Assembly (NCBI RefSeq): GCF_007747995.1 | Contig: NZ_CP036276.1 | Coordinates: forward strand, 6,128,001-6,192,000 | Length of the DNA: 64,000 nt | Source: Symmachiella dynata | Lineage (GTDB): Bacteria > Planctomycetota > Planctomycetia > Planctomycetales > Planctomycetaceae | Reading direction: 5' to 3' | Shown: positions 10,350-19,347 of the stretch, piece by piece | Layout of the letters: the number at the start of each line of letters is the position of its first letter | Numbering within the stretch: position 1 is the stretch's first letter | The notes under the pieces: model-generated | Seen by the model: the letters and a program-made list of their open reading frames with translations, nothing else | Database searches by the model: none | What the model was told of the DNA's origin: nothing | Made by a program: the position numbers and the translations under genes

Positions 10350-10789
10350 TGTTGGTCCTCCTGTTGCGAAGGAGTCTCCGCCGGAGAAGCCAGGACCTGA
10401 AACATCAACTCGGGGGTGCGACGTCGATTGATCGCGGCGGCAACTTCACTGCGAAGTTTACCCGCCACATGACCAAGCCGCTCGAGCACCTGGACCGGTT
10501 GGAAAACCGTGTCCGTAAAATAAGGGCAGAGTGTCACCAGCAATCGCGACGCATCGGGTGCCGGTACGACGCTGCTGACGTAAAAATCGCGCAGAACATC
10601 ATCGTCGCATTCGCCAGAAAGTACGTAGCCAAGAACCTCGTCGACCTGCTTACATAGTTGATACGTTTTGCGAAGCGACTTATCGCGTCCGCGCTGTTTA
10701 TGAAATTCGCGGGGATCCGAGCCATCTTCGGCTCCTGGAGATCCGCACAAAGACTTGAGAATTTCCTGCAACTGTCGTTCAGATTTCAT
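10346..10789 (-). CDS. RbfA-like ribosome-binding factor
   Basis: A 147-residue protein with a C-terminal segment matching the RbfA KH-like fold: strands around FYVSSVVPAPDASRLLVTL, then helix LERLGHVAGKLRSEVAAAI and the ending NRRRTPELMFQVL, which is close to the family's R-x-x-P-E-L-x-F. RbfA assists 16S rRNA 5'-end processing and 30S maturation. The N-terminal 50 residues are basic and not typical. The ATG at 10789, preceded by GGGGAG, is chosen; the frame stays open to an ATG at 10894 without conserved sequence. The four-base overlap with rtcB suggests a two-gene RNA-metabolism operon. The assignment is by pattern and moderately sure. Confidence 0.7.
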   Translation of the reverse strand: MKSERQLQEILKSLCGSPGAEDGSDPREFHKQRGRDKSLRKTYQLCKQVDEVLGYVLSGECDDDVLRDFYVSSVVPAPDASRLLVTLCPYFTDTVFQPVQVLERLGHVAGKLRSEVAAAINRRRTPELMFQVLASPAETPSQQEDQQ

Positions 10790-11355
10790 ACCGCTCCCCA
10801 ATGCCTGTCGACATTCGGCCGTGGCGCGAATCAGACGGGCATCTAGATTTTTTGAAGAGATTTGGCGCGCAGAACGAGTACGGCACAGCCGCAACTCGGC
10901 GCGAACGGTTCACTCAGAATCGTTGCTCGATCGGGGAGGAGCCTAGCTCGGCAACCGGGGAGGAATGAGCGCAGCGGTAGCCCGGCAACTCAGGTTGCCG
11001 GCAAAGCGTCTTATCTCCGTGCCATGCACAGGCTCGACGGAACAGTAAAGCGGTATGAAATACGCATCGTCGGCCTCCGGGAAATAAGAAGTGGGCGGTC
11101 ATTAAAAAATCGAAGCTTTGGGGGGACACCACTGCAGCCTTTCAGGTTCGCTTGGCCGACAAGTTTTTCCCAAGTTCAAGCAATGCTCTCTGGCCGCGAC
11201 GTCTTTCAGCTCGATTCCGATCAACACTGGCATTGCAACATTTGCGTCGGTACGATTCGAGAATCGGTGCTAATAAAACATCGCGACGGACGAATTGCCC
11301 GTTTTCGGCGTCAGGGCAACCATTGAAATGGACTTTTAAAATCAGGGAGTTGGAA
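10790..11355. other. Divergent intergenic region with one strong hairpin
   Basis: It separates the rbfA-like/rtcB unit (minus) from the plus-strand gene at 11356, so it should hold both promoters. A perfect hairpin CCGGCAAC/GTTGCCGG with four-base loop lies at 10982-11001, and a half-copy of the same arm (CTCGGCAACCGGGG) lies about 40 bases earlier. No coding gene is supported. Confidence 0.45.
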
Positions 11356-13257
11356 ATGAGCGGGGTGGGAATGGGATTCGCTGAAATATTGTTGATTTTG
11401 TTGACAGGCGGTGGGCTGGGGCCGTTGTTGGGGATGCCGCCGGGACCGCGTGACGAAGCGCTGCTGCGTTTACCACCGACCAATGCGATTGTTTACACCG
11501 AATGGGCGGCGCGCGGAGCGGGCAAAGCAGGAGCGCCGGGCGTCGAAGGGATGATCGCCGATCAGGAAGTCGCACAATTTCTCGAAAAAGTCCATTCCGC
11601 CATCGTCGACGGTGTCATTGCCGAAACCGAAAACCGCTCTCCTGAAGAACAAGTGCTCGGCGAAGTCCTGCCCCGCTTGGGCTTTGAACTACTCAAACAT
11701 CCCGGCTGCTTGTACCTCAGTTACGAGGAAGACCACATCATCAACGGCGACACGCCGCCGGCGATGATGATGTCGGTCGCTCAAGGGGTGCGGTTTGCTT
11801 TGGTCATCAACGGCGAAAAACAGGCGGACCAAATTGCCGCCGACTTTCTGGAATTGACGCAATTTCTTCCCGGGGGGGAACGCCGCGAATCATTGGACCG
11901 TTTGCAACTCCCCGTACCGCTGCCGGGGATTCCTGTCACCGTTCACCGCCACAACGACTACTTCATTCTGGCTCTGGGCGATGGCACGTTGGATGCGGCG
12001 ATTGCCGGTCTCGACGGTAAATCAAACGGTCTGGCCGATGACGAGCGTTTCCAAGCGGGAGTCAAGCGGGTCAGCTTCGAACGCGCTGGCGGAGTTACTT
12101 GGGTCGATACACGGCAATTGCTCAAGGTCGTCACCTCGATCCTGGAACCGGCCGGCATCGATGCGGCGGGCACTGCCCAGATGCTGGGGCTGGATTCATT
12201 GGACTACTTTGTCTCGTCCAGTGGGATTGAAACCAATGGCCAAATCAGTTGCCGCAATTTCATCGCCACCGGCGGCAAGACCAACGGCATTCTCAAGTTG
12301 GCAGCTGCTCGGGGCATCAAAACCGAGGACGTGCAGCACATCCCAGCGGATGTCGACTTTGCATATGCTTTGAGCATTGATGTGACGAAAATTCTGGAGG
12401 AAGTCCGTCAGATCCTCTCAGCCGTCGGACCAGGCCCGGCGCAGGCTTTGGAGGACGCGATCCAAGAAATCGATAACGAAACCGGCCTGTCGGTCGAAAA
12501 CGACGTGCTCACCGCCGTGGGTGACGTTTGGACTTTGCACAATAGCCCCTCAAGTGGCGGACTGTTGTTCTCTGGAATCGTGTTGACCGTCGACATCCGT
12601 GATGCGGAACAGGCGCAAGCGACCTACGATAAAGTCTTGGAACTGATCAAACTCAACCTGCCGGGCATCATCAACAACGGCATGAGCGCACGGGGCGCCG
12701 AGATGAAAAACCGGGAATTCCTGGGGCAAGATATCGACTACCTGAATGTCGTGGACGATGACGACGTCCCGCTGGCACCGGCGCTCTGTTTGACCAAGGA
12801 GCGATTGTACTTGGCGCTGCACCCACAAAGCATCAAGTCGCAATTGCGATTCCTCAAGTCGAAAGAGAAATCGTTTGCCGATCAAATGGCGGACGATTTC
12901 AAGCTCCCCGACGGCGACCTGCTGTCGCTGACCTATTGGGATGCGGAGGCGACCACCAAGCTGCTCTATTCGCTGGTCCCCTATTTCGGTCAAATAATCA
13001 TGACCGAGGTGCAATCCAATGCGGCGGTGACGATCGACATCTTCGACATCCCGTCGGCCCGCGCGATCCTACCTTACATTGGCCCGTATACGTCGTCGAC
13101 TGTCCGGACTCCTGAGGGGATCATGACGACCTCGACCAGCACGCTGCCGCTGCCTGTTGGATCGGCCATGAGCACGATCATCCCAATGTTTAGTGCTCGC
13201 CGCGTTCAGCACTTCGCCCCAGTGCAAGAGGCCGTTCCGGCTGACGCAGATTTTTAG
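11356..13257 (+). CDS. Large hypothetical protein with N-terminal hydrophobic segment
   Basis: A 633-residue protein. The start ATG at 11356 has GGGAG seven bases upstream; the frame is open further upstream, but that part lacks protein-like character. Residues 8-25 (FAEILLILLTGGGLGPLL) form a hydrophobic segment that may anchor or export it. The rest looks like an alternation of alpha/beta segments opening with LPPTNAIVYTEWAARG and containing repeated FALVINGEKQ-like and LTYWDAEATTK segments, faintly like DUF3352-type proteins of planctomycetes. No catalytic motif was found. The gene is followed by a strong terminator and converges with the dsbD-like gene. Confidence 0.75.
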   Translation: MSGVGMGFAEILLILLTGGGLGPLLGMPPGPRDEALLRLPPTNAIVYTEWAARGAGKAGAPGVEGMIADQEVAQFLEKVHSAIVDGVIAETENRSPEEQVLGEVLPRLGFELLKHPGCLYLSYEEDHIINGDTPPAMMMSVAQGVRFALVINGEKQADQIAADFLELTQFLPGGERRESLDRLQLPVPLPGIPVTVHRHNDYFILALGDGTLDAAIAGLDGKSNGLADDERFQAGVKRVSFERAGGVTWVDTRQLLKVVTSILEPAGIDAAGTAQMLGLDSLDYFVSSSGIETNGQISCRNFIATGGKTNGILKLAAARGIKTEDVQHIPADVDFAYALSIDVTKILEEVRQILSAVGPGPAQALEDAIQEIDNETGLSVENDVLTAVGDVWTLHNSPSSGGLLFSGIVLTVDIRDAEQAQATYDKVLELIKLNLPGIINNGMSARGAEMKNREFLGQDIDYLNVVDDDDVPLAPALCLTKERLYLALHPQSIKSQLRFLKSKEKSFADQMADDFKLPDGDLLSLTYWDAEATTKLLYSLVPYFGQIIMTEVQSNAAVTIDIFDIPSARAILPYIGPYTSSTVRTPEGIMTTSTSTLPLPVGSAMSTIIPMFSARRVQHFAPVQEAVPADADF

Positions 13258-13285
13258 GCCCGCATATTTCAACAGGTCTCTACGC

Positions 13286-13318
13286 AAAGTGGCCGGCGCA
13301 TTGCGCCGGCCACTTTTT
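13286..13318. terminator. Bidirectional intrinsic terminator between convergent genes
   Basis: A perfect 14-base-pair stem, AAAGTGGCCGGCGC / GCGCCGGCCACTTT, with loop ATT, flanked by an A-run on the left and T-run on the right. It serves the plus-strand gene ending at 13257 and the minus-strand gene ending at 13345. Confidence 0.9.
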
Positions 13319-13344
13319 ACGTTCTTAGCACCATAAATAATCCG

Positions 13345-15786
13345 TTATCGACGAACCTCGTCCACCGCTACAGCGTTCGCGGTTGTTTTCTTGCCGCTGA
13401 CTGCCTTCTCTAGATTTTCCAGCAGCATGGCCTCGGTGTACAAGTCGCGCAGGACGATCGCCTTATCGGGCTGACCGGCGGGAAAGATCACCGTGAGCGG
13501 TACGCTGATGCTTTCGAAGTTATCCAGCCAGCGTTTGATCTCCTCAGACTCGCCGGTGTAGTCAGCATAGAGCGTGACGACATCATGGTCTTGGACCAAA
13601 TCCAAAGTCTTTTTGGTGTTCAATGCAAACTTTTCGTTCCGTTTGCAGGTCAAACACCAGTCGGCAGAGAAATCGACCAGGACCGTTTTATTCTCGGCCA
13701 ACGATGCATTCAACGTGGCTTCCGTGAAAGGCTTCCAAGGCAGTTCCGTTTCGGATTTGAGCGTCAGATTGAACCCAAACAGACAAATAACGCCGGTCAG
13801 TACGATGGCAGAGACCCGCACGGTCGTTTTGTGACGGATGTGCGAGTTGATGTCGTACAAGTTGCCGATCATCCACAAACCGAGTGCAATGCCGAGCAGC
13901 ATGACCAACGCCGGGATGGTGTAGTCATCCTGCAGAATGTGCACGATGAAAATCACGGTTCCCATCAACACGAAACCGGCGAATTCCTTCAACCGCACCA
14001 TCCAGTTCCCCGGCTTGGGCAGCCATTTGACCGTCGAGGGAAATGCGCCGATCATCAGATACGGAAACGCCATCCCTAAGCCCATCATGCCCCACACGAG
14101 GTAAACAATCAGCGTCGGTTGTGTAATCGACCAACCCAGCGTCGCTCCTAAAAACGGCCCGCTACAGGGGGTCGCCAAGAGTGTGGCCAGAATACCTGTG
14201 GAGAAGGCCCCCACCAGTCCTTCTTGATGTTGATTGCCGGCTGCCGCGCCGACCATACCCGGCATGGGAATTTCAAACACGCCCAACAGGCTCAGTCCCA
14301 TAGCAAACACGACGCACGCCATGATCAGATTGAAATTCGCATTTTGAAACAGCCCGCCCCAACCGTAACCCAAAAAGACCGCCAAGGTTGCCAAAACCAT
14401 AAACACGGCAAGTACACCCAGCGAATACACAACATTGAGCTGAAAGATCCGTGCACGGCTTTCACCCGCTTGTTGTGCGAAACTCATCACTTTGATCGCA
14501 ATCACCGGCAACACACAGGGCATGACATTCAAAATCATGCCGCCAATGAAGGCGAACAGTAGATACATCGCCAATCCATAGTCGGAGTTCTCTTCTCCGA
14601 TGACGGTATAATTCGCGTCCCCACCATTGGCTTGCCGCTCCAACCGCATCTCGGCCCGCTGTGCCATGACCTCTTCGATAAACCCAGCCGCCATACCGCC
14701 CTTGATGGGTGCGGAAACACCAAACACCACGGGAGAAACTGCCGGTGTGGGGGTGACCGTCAGATTCCCCTCAAAATTGAACGCGACAGGCGAAACGCAT
14801 TTCACGCCGGTGCATGACTGAAAAGCGACCTCGCCGCCAATGGGGTAATCGCCGGGCGACGCATCGGCAGGAACCGTAATCGAACGGGTCCACACGACAC
14901 GCCCAGAATGTTCTAAAACTTCAATGCCGCCGAACAACGGTTCGTTCGCAGCGTGCGGAGCCGGTTCGACCGTCCAATCTCCATCGAGTTTTAACTCACC
15001 ATATTTTTGAATCTGTAACGCCGTCGCATACGGTCCCAATCCCTCAGGACGGGTTTGGTCCAAACCGTACGTATGCCAATCGTTTTTGATATTCGCTTCG
15101 ACGCGCAGTTCAACCGTCTCTCCCGGAGCTGCTTCGCCCGAGGAAAGCGAGACGAGCCACACGCTCGAATCATGTTCGAATTTCGTTTCACCGGTGGCCG
15201 CGAGGTTCGCTGACGATTTGCCTTCGCCGATCTTCACCGTGGCCTGAAAGGCTGACTTGCCGGGAACACAAAGCCCTTCGCTGCAGACCTGATGTGTGAT
15301 CTGCCCGGAAACGGTGACTTCTCCCGGACTGGCATCGGCGGGAATTTGAAATCGCCGGGAAAACGTGACCTGACCGTAGTATTCCTCCAGCCGCATTTGC
15401 GTCTCGCCCAGTTTCTCTTCATGAATCTGTGGCGCTCGAGAGGCGGTAAATGTTTTGCCCAATGGTTTCAACGGGCCATGGTCGTCCAGCGCAATCACCG
15501 TCGGTGATCCGCCAAACCCGGTTTGGGTCAGAGAAAAGGTATGCCAACCCTCAGCAACCGTGGCGGTCAACTGCAAAGTGACTTCGTCCCCCGGCGCAGC
15601 ATCAGCGGGCACGATTTTCGCGTCATATTTGATCGCGTTTTTCGCATCGTTGACCGGCGGCTTGCTGCCGAAGAGATCCGTCTGGAAAAGATCGTCCTGC
15701 GCCGCCGCAGTCTGTGGGGCGAGTCCCACCACGGCAACCAGCAGCAATGCAAATAGCGAACCGAAACCATTTCGGGACATTCTCAT
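13345..15786 (-). CDS. DsbD-type thiol:disulfide interchange protein
   Basis: Moves reducing equivalents from cytoplasmic thioredoxin across the inner membrane to periplasmic thiol proteins. In 813 residues: a signal peptide (FALLLVAVVGLAPQTAAAQ), two successive DsbD-alpha-like beta domains, each with a cysteine pair (CSEGLC near residue 180; CTGVKC near 325), a polytopic membrane domain of about eight helices with MPCVLP and TPCSGP cysteines, and a C-terminal thioredoxin-like domain with DWCLTCK near 710. Classical DsbD has one alpha domain; here there are two. The ATG at 15786 begins MRMSRNGFG; Met 3 is an alternative. No cytochrome c maturation genes are nearby. Confidence 0.92.
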   Translation of the reverse strand: MRMSRNGFGSLFALLLVAVVGLAPQTAAAQDDLFQTDLFGSKPPVNDAKNAIKYDAKIVPADAAPGDEVTLQLTATVAEGWHTFSLTQTGFGGSPTVIALDDHGPLKPLGKTFTASRAPQIHEEKLGETQMRLEEYYGQVTFSRRFQIPADASPGEVTVSGQITHQVCSEGLCVPGKSAFQATVKIGEGKSSANLAATGETKFEHDSSVWLVSLSSGEAAPGETVELRVEANIKNDWHTYGLDQTRPEGLGPYATALQIQKYGELKLDGDWTVEPAPHAANEPLFGGIEVLEHSGRVVWTRSITVPADASPGDYPIGGEVAFQSCTGVKCVSPVAFNFEGNLTVTPTPAVSPVVFGVSAPIKGGMAAGFIEEVMAQRAEMRLERQANGGDANYTVIGEENSDYGLAMYLLFAFIGGMILNVMPCVLPVIAIKVMSFAQQAGESRARIFQLNVVYSLGVLAVFMVLATLAVFLGYGWGGLFQNANFNLIMACVVFAMGLSLLGVFEIPMPGMVGAAAGNQHQEGLVGAFSTGILATLLATPCSGPFLGATLGWSITQPTLIVYLVWGMMGLGMAFPYLMIGAFPSTVKWLPKPGNWMVRLKEFAGFVLMGTVIFIVHILQDDYTIPALVMLLGIALGLWMIGNLYDINSHIRHKTTVRVSAIVLTGVICLFGFNLTLKSETELPWKPFTEATLNASLAENKTVLVDFSADWCLTCKRNEKFALNTKKTLDLVQDHDVVTLYADYTGESEEIKRWLDNFESISVPLTVIFPAGQPDKAIVLRDLYTEAMLLENLEKAVSGKKTTANAVAVDEVRR

Positions 15787-15869
15787 GGGGGTTTCCTGGG
15801 CAACTAAGAGCGATAAAGGGGAGTTTGAGATGCCAACTAGCAGTTTGTCATGACATTATTATTTGTGTT

Positions 15870-15945
15870 GGGTGCCACTGGCTTTGCCAGTGCAACACGA
15901 AATGGGGGCAAAACTTGTAAAACACTGGCAGAGCCAGTGGCACCC
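15870..15945. repeat. Dispersed palindromic element, copy 1
   Basis: Arms GGGTGCCACTG (15870-15880) and CAGTGGCACCC (15935-15945). Each arm is itself part of a small hairpin: CACTGGC-TTT-GCCAGTG on the left and a CACTGGC...GCCAGTG copy on the right. About 76 bases, no coding potential; similar elements occur at 17970, 32007 and 44898. Confidence 0.8.
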
Positions 15946-16570
15946 ACGTTTTTCAATTCGACGAAACGCTGGGGAGCGACAGCCAGACATTCACCGACAT
16001 TTCTTGGCGCCGGTAGAGACATCGTGACAGAGTATTATCGGAAGGCAATCCCGTGGCGGTCTGTGCCGTGGATTACAGTTCATGTTGTTGACAGTATTCG
16101 CACACGCCCAACTGAGAGCGCGGCGCACCAATCGCCGTATCATACATTAAATTGCAAAATCGCGGCAATCGGACTTGTTGAAGAATCGCCATCTCATTGC
16201 CCAGTTTTCTCACGTTGTCGCCCTCCAGCGTGCGGGGAATTCGTCGCCGTTAGAACCGTGGAATTAACGGTTTAATCGCGCTAACCGGCATGGGCTCAAC
16301 GGCATGCTGTGAGCGGGGCCTATCTCAAAACAGGCGAAAAACAGCGGATTCCAGCAGTAAATCTCAGGGGTTCCCATTTCCGCTACCTGGTCGACACTTC
16401 GTACGATTGATCCGGCACGCTGCGTGCAATACCATAATTAAGAAGAGAGAACCCGCATTTAACCGTGATTGAGCGTACTCTCCTTGTCACCACTTAAAAT
16501 TGTTGCCGTGAATTGTCGCAGCGAATACCTTGGTTGCATCAGCTAACGTTCCTATCTGGAGAGAACTCGA
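15946..16570. other. Divergent intergenic region upstream of the oxidoreductase gene
   Basis: About 620 bases between the palindromic element and the Gfo/Idh/MocA gene. No supported ORF. A TTGACA lies at about 16088 without a convincing -10. I see no riboswitch-like or operator-like structure. Confidence 0.4.
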
Positions 16571-17953
16571 ATGACCTCAACACGACGTGACTTTCTCAAA
16601 AAATCGGCCGCGACCGGTGCACTGGTTTCGGCCCCGTTGATCTGGACGCCTGACACGGCTTTTGGTCGTAATCTCAACAGCAAGCCGACCGTCGCCTCCA
16701 TCGGTGTCGGCGGCAGCCGGGGACGTTACAATCAAGGTGGACACATCGCGCGCAAGGCCTCGAAACTGGGAAAGACGATCGCCGTTTGCGATGTCGACTC
16801 CGTGCATACAGCTGAATTCAACAAGGATTTCGGAGGTAAGCTCAACGAGTACACCGACTACCGCGTTTTGCTTGAAAAAGAAAAACCGGACGTCGTCACC
16901 ATCGGCACCCCCGATCATTGGCACGTGCCGATCGCCATCGCCGCCCTCCGCGCTGGCTGTGACGTCTACTGCGAAAAGCCGCTCACGCTGACCATTCAAG
17001 AAGGTATCGACGTCCGCAACGTCGTCAAAGAGACCGGCCGCGTGTTTCAGGTCGGGACACAACAGCGTAGTGAAAACGAGAACCGGTTCCTCAAAGCGGT
17101 CGCCATCGTGCAAAGCGGTCGTCTGGGGAAAAACGTCAACGCCTACGTCGCCATCGGCGGTGCCCCCAGTGAAGGCCCCTTCGAATCGACTGCTGTCCCC
17201 GAAGGTCTCGATTGGGATTTCTGGGTCGGCCCCGCACCGAAGGCCGATTACTCCGAAGAACGCCGCAAGCAATTCCGCTGGTGGTTTGAGTATTCCGGCG
17301 GCAAAATGACCGACTGGGGCGCGCACCACATCGACATCGCCCAATGGGCGCTCGGCTACGACAAGAGCGGCCCGGTCGAAGTCGTGGGCAAGGGAACCTT
17401 CCCGCCGATCGTCCCCGACGATTTCAACTGGGATGCGTTCCTCAATGGCGACGCCAAACTTCCCAGCGGGTTCAATACCGCTGTGACGTTTGACATCGAT
17501 TTGAAATTCAAGAACGGCTCGGTGATGAACGTCAACGACGTTTACAAACGCCCGGACTCGAACATCGAATTCGGGAACGGCATCTTGTTCGAAGGTGAGA
17601 ACGGTCGCATCTTCGTCAACCGTGGCAAACTGGAAGGCAAACTCATCGATGAGTTGAGCGAATCCGACCACGAAGAAATCAATGCCTTGGTGGCCGAGTT
17701 GTACAAAGGCAAAACGCCTGGCAACCACATGCAGAACTTCTTCGAATGTCTGGAGGATCGCCAGCAACCGATTTCCGACGTCAGCACACATCACCGCACA
17801 ATGACTTCTTGCCATCTGTGCAACATTTCCGTGATGTTGGGCCGCGACCTGAAATGGGATCCCAAAGCCGAAAAATTCGTCGGCGACGAGCAGGCTCAAG
17901 CGTTAACCTCACGCCGCAGCCGCGATTCGTATTTGGTCGCCAGCGGAACGTAG
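16571..17953 (+). CDS. Tat-exported Gfo/Idh/MocA family oxidoreductase
   Basis: An NAD(P)-dependent sugar or polyol dehydrogenase-like protein. The N-terminus (TSTRRDFLKKSAATGALVSAP) is a twin-arginine signal, so the folded enzyme is predicted to leave the cytoplasm. The Rossmann domain shows SIGVGGSRGRYNQGG, the family lysine motif CEKPLTLTI near residue 140, and a WGAHHIDIAQWAL active-site histidine region near 255. At 460 residues it is typical of the large planctomycete set of exported Gfo/Idh/MocA proteins, whose substrates are mostly unknown. GGAG nine bases upstream supports the start. It is monocistronic: a palindromic element follows and the next gene is 240 bases away. Confidence 0.93.
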   Translation: MTSTRRDFLKKSAATGALVSAPLIWTPDTAFGRNLNSKPTVASIGVGGSRGRYNQGGHIARKASKLGKTIAVCDVDSVHTAEFNKDFGGKLNEYTDYRVLLEKEKPDVVTIGTPDHWHVPIAIAALRAGCDVYCEKPLTLTIQEGIDVRNVVKETGRVFQVGTQQRSENENRFLKAVAIVQSGRLGKNVNAYVAIGGAPSEGPFESTAVPEGLDWDFWVGPAPKADYSEERRKQFRWWFEYSGGKMTDWGAHHIDIAQWALGYDKSGPVEVVGKGTFPPIVPDDFNWDAFLNGDAKLPSGFNTAVTFDIDLKFKNGSVMNVNDVYKRPDSNIEFGNGILFEGENGRIFVNRGKLEGKLIDELSESDHEEINALVAELYKGKTPGNHMQNFFECLEDRQQPISDVSTHHRTMTSCHLCNISVMLGRDLKWDPKAEKFVGDEQAQALTSRRSRDSYLVASGT

Positions 17954-17967
17954 TCGATCATTGATTA

Positions 17968-18049
<82 letters not shown>

Positions 18050-18197
18050 GATGTTGAGTTGTTTAGTTGAGTTTTTTAAGCGGACGATGCATTAGCTTTG
18101 ATCACGGTGCGCCCCCATTACCGGGGCGCGCCGCATTTCCACTCGGCCTATACGGGCAGTACATTTCACCCAATTTGCGTTCACCAAGGAGATGGCC

Positions 18198-19304
18198 ATG
18201 GGATTGCTTGATAAACTGCGCGGCGAATTGGTTGATATTGTCGAATGGATTGACGACACCAACCACACACTCGTCTGGCGGTTCCCGCGGTACCACAACC
18301 AAATTAAAAACGGCGCGCAATTGATCGTGCGTCCCGGACAAACCGCTGTCTTCGTGCATCGTGGCGAATTGGCCGACGTCTTCGAGCCGGGACATTACGA
18401 ACTCACCACCGATAACCTGCCAATCCTGGGCACACTGCAAGGCTGGAAGCACGGCTTCGAAAGTCCGTTCAAATCCGAAGTCTATTTTGTCCGCACCACG
18501 CAGATCACCGATCTAAAGTGGGGCACCCCCAACCCGATCATGCTCCGCGACCCCGACTTCGGTCCCATCCGCCTCCGCGCGTTCGGCACCTACACCCTCA
18601 AAGCGGTCGAGCCGAAATCGCTGCTCAAAGAATTGGTCGGGACCGACAGCGATTTCTCGTCGGATGAAATCAACGAGTTGATGCGTTCAATCATCAGCGA
18701 AGCCTTTGCCACCATGCTGGGCAAATCGCAAATCGCCGCATTGGACCTCGCCGCCAACTACCGCGCCCTCTCAGGCGACCTGCGCGAGGCAGCCGTCGAA
18801 CGGGTCGACGATGAATACGGACTCGATATTCCGCAGTTATTCATCGTCAATATTTCACTCCCCGAAGAAGTCGAAAAGGCGCTCGACACCCGCAGCAGCA
18901 TGGGAGTCATCGGCGACATGAGCCGCTACCAACAGTTCCAAATGGGCAAAGCCATGACCGCCGCCGCGGAAAACCCGGCCGGTGGCGGCGCGTCCGAAGG
19001 GATGGGACTGGGGATGGGATTTGCCATGGCCAATCAAATGTTCCGCGGCGCGGGGCAAGCAGGACCCGGCATGCCCGCACCTCCGCCTCCCCCCGGCGCC
19101 GTCGCTTGGCACATTGCTGTGGGGGGCGAAACACAAGGCCCCTTCACTGCACAACAACTGTCGCAAGGCATCGCTGCTGGACAAGTCACAGCCGATTCGA
19201 TGGTCTGGTCCGCCGGCATGCCCGCCTGGACAACCGCCGGACAAGTCCCCGCACTCGCCTCGCAATTCGCCGCGACTCCGCCGCCACCGCCGCCGGCGAA
19301 GTAG
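18198..19304 (+). CDS. SPFH (band 7) domain protein with C-terminal GYF-like domain
   Basis: A 368-residue protein. The first 220 residues are SPFH/band-7-like (LVWRFPRYHNQIKNGAQLIV, then GQTAVFVHRGELADVFEPG) of the soluble virion-core/YdjI-related type, without a membrane anchor at the N-terminus. A Gly/Met-rich linker and a Pro-rich stretch (APPPPPG) lead to a C-terminal GYF_2-type domain (GETQGPFTAQQLSQGIAAG ... WSAGMPAWTTAGQVP). GYF_2 domains bind proline-rich partners, so scaffold or membrane-stress roles are possible; this is inference. The second ATG is chosen because GGAG sits six bases before it, while the ATG at 18192 directly abuts the site. Confidence 0.88.
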   Translation: MGLLDKLRGELVDIVEWIDDTNHTLVWRFPRYHNQIKNGAQLIVRPGQTAVFVHRGELADVFEPGHYELTTDNLPILGTLQGWKHGFESPFKSEVYFVRTTQITDLKWGTPNPIMLRDPDFGPIRLRAFGTYTLKAVEPKSLLKELVGTDSDFSSDEINELMRSIISEAFATMLGKSQIAALDLAANYRALSGDLREAAVERVDDEYGLDIPQLFIVNISLPEEVEKALDTRSSMGVIGDMSRYQQFQMGKAMTAAAENPAGGGASEGMGLGMGFAMANQMFRGAGQAGPGMPAPPPPPGAVAWHIAVGGETQGPFTAQQLSQGIAAGQVTADSMVWSAGMPAWTTAGQVPALASQFAATPPPPPPAK

Positions 19305-19347
19305 GCTTGAGGCGTGAGGGGACAGGCTTGAGGAAGGTACTTGCCGA

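Noticed and set aside
16577-17899. Minus-strand frame of 440 residues
   Set aside because: Antisense of the Gfo/Idh/MocA gene, no family features.
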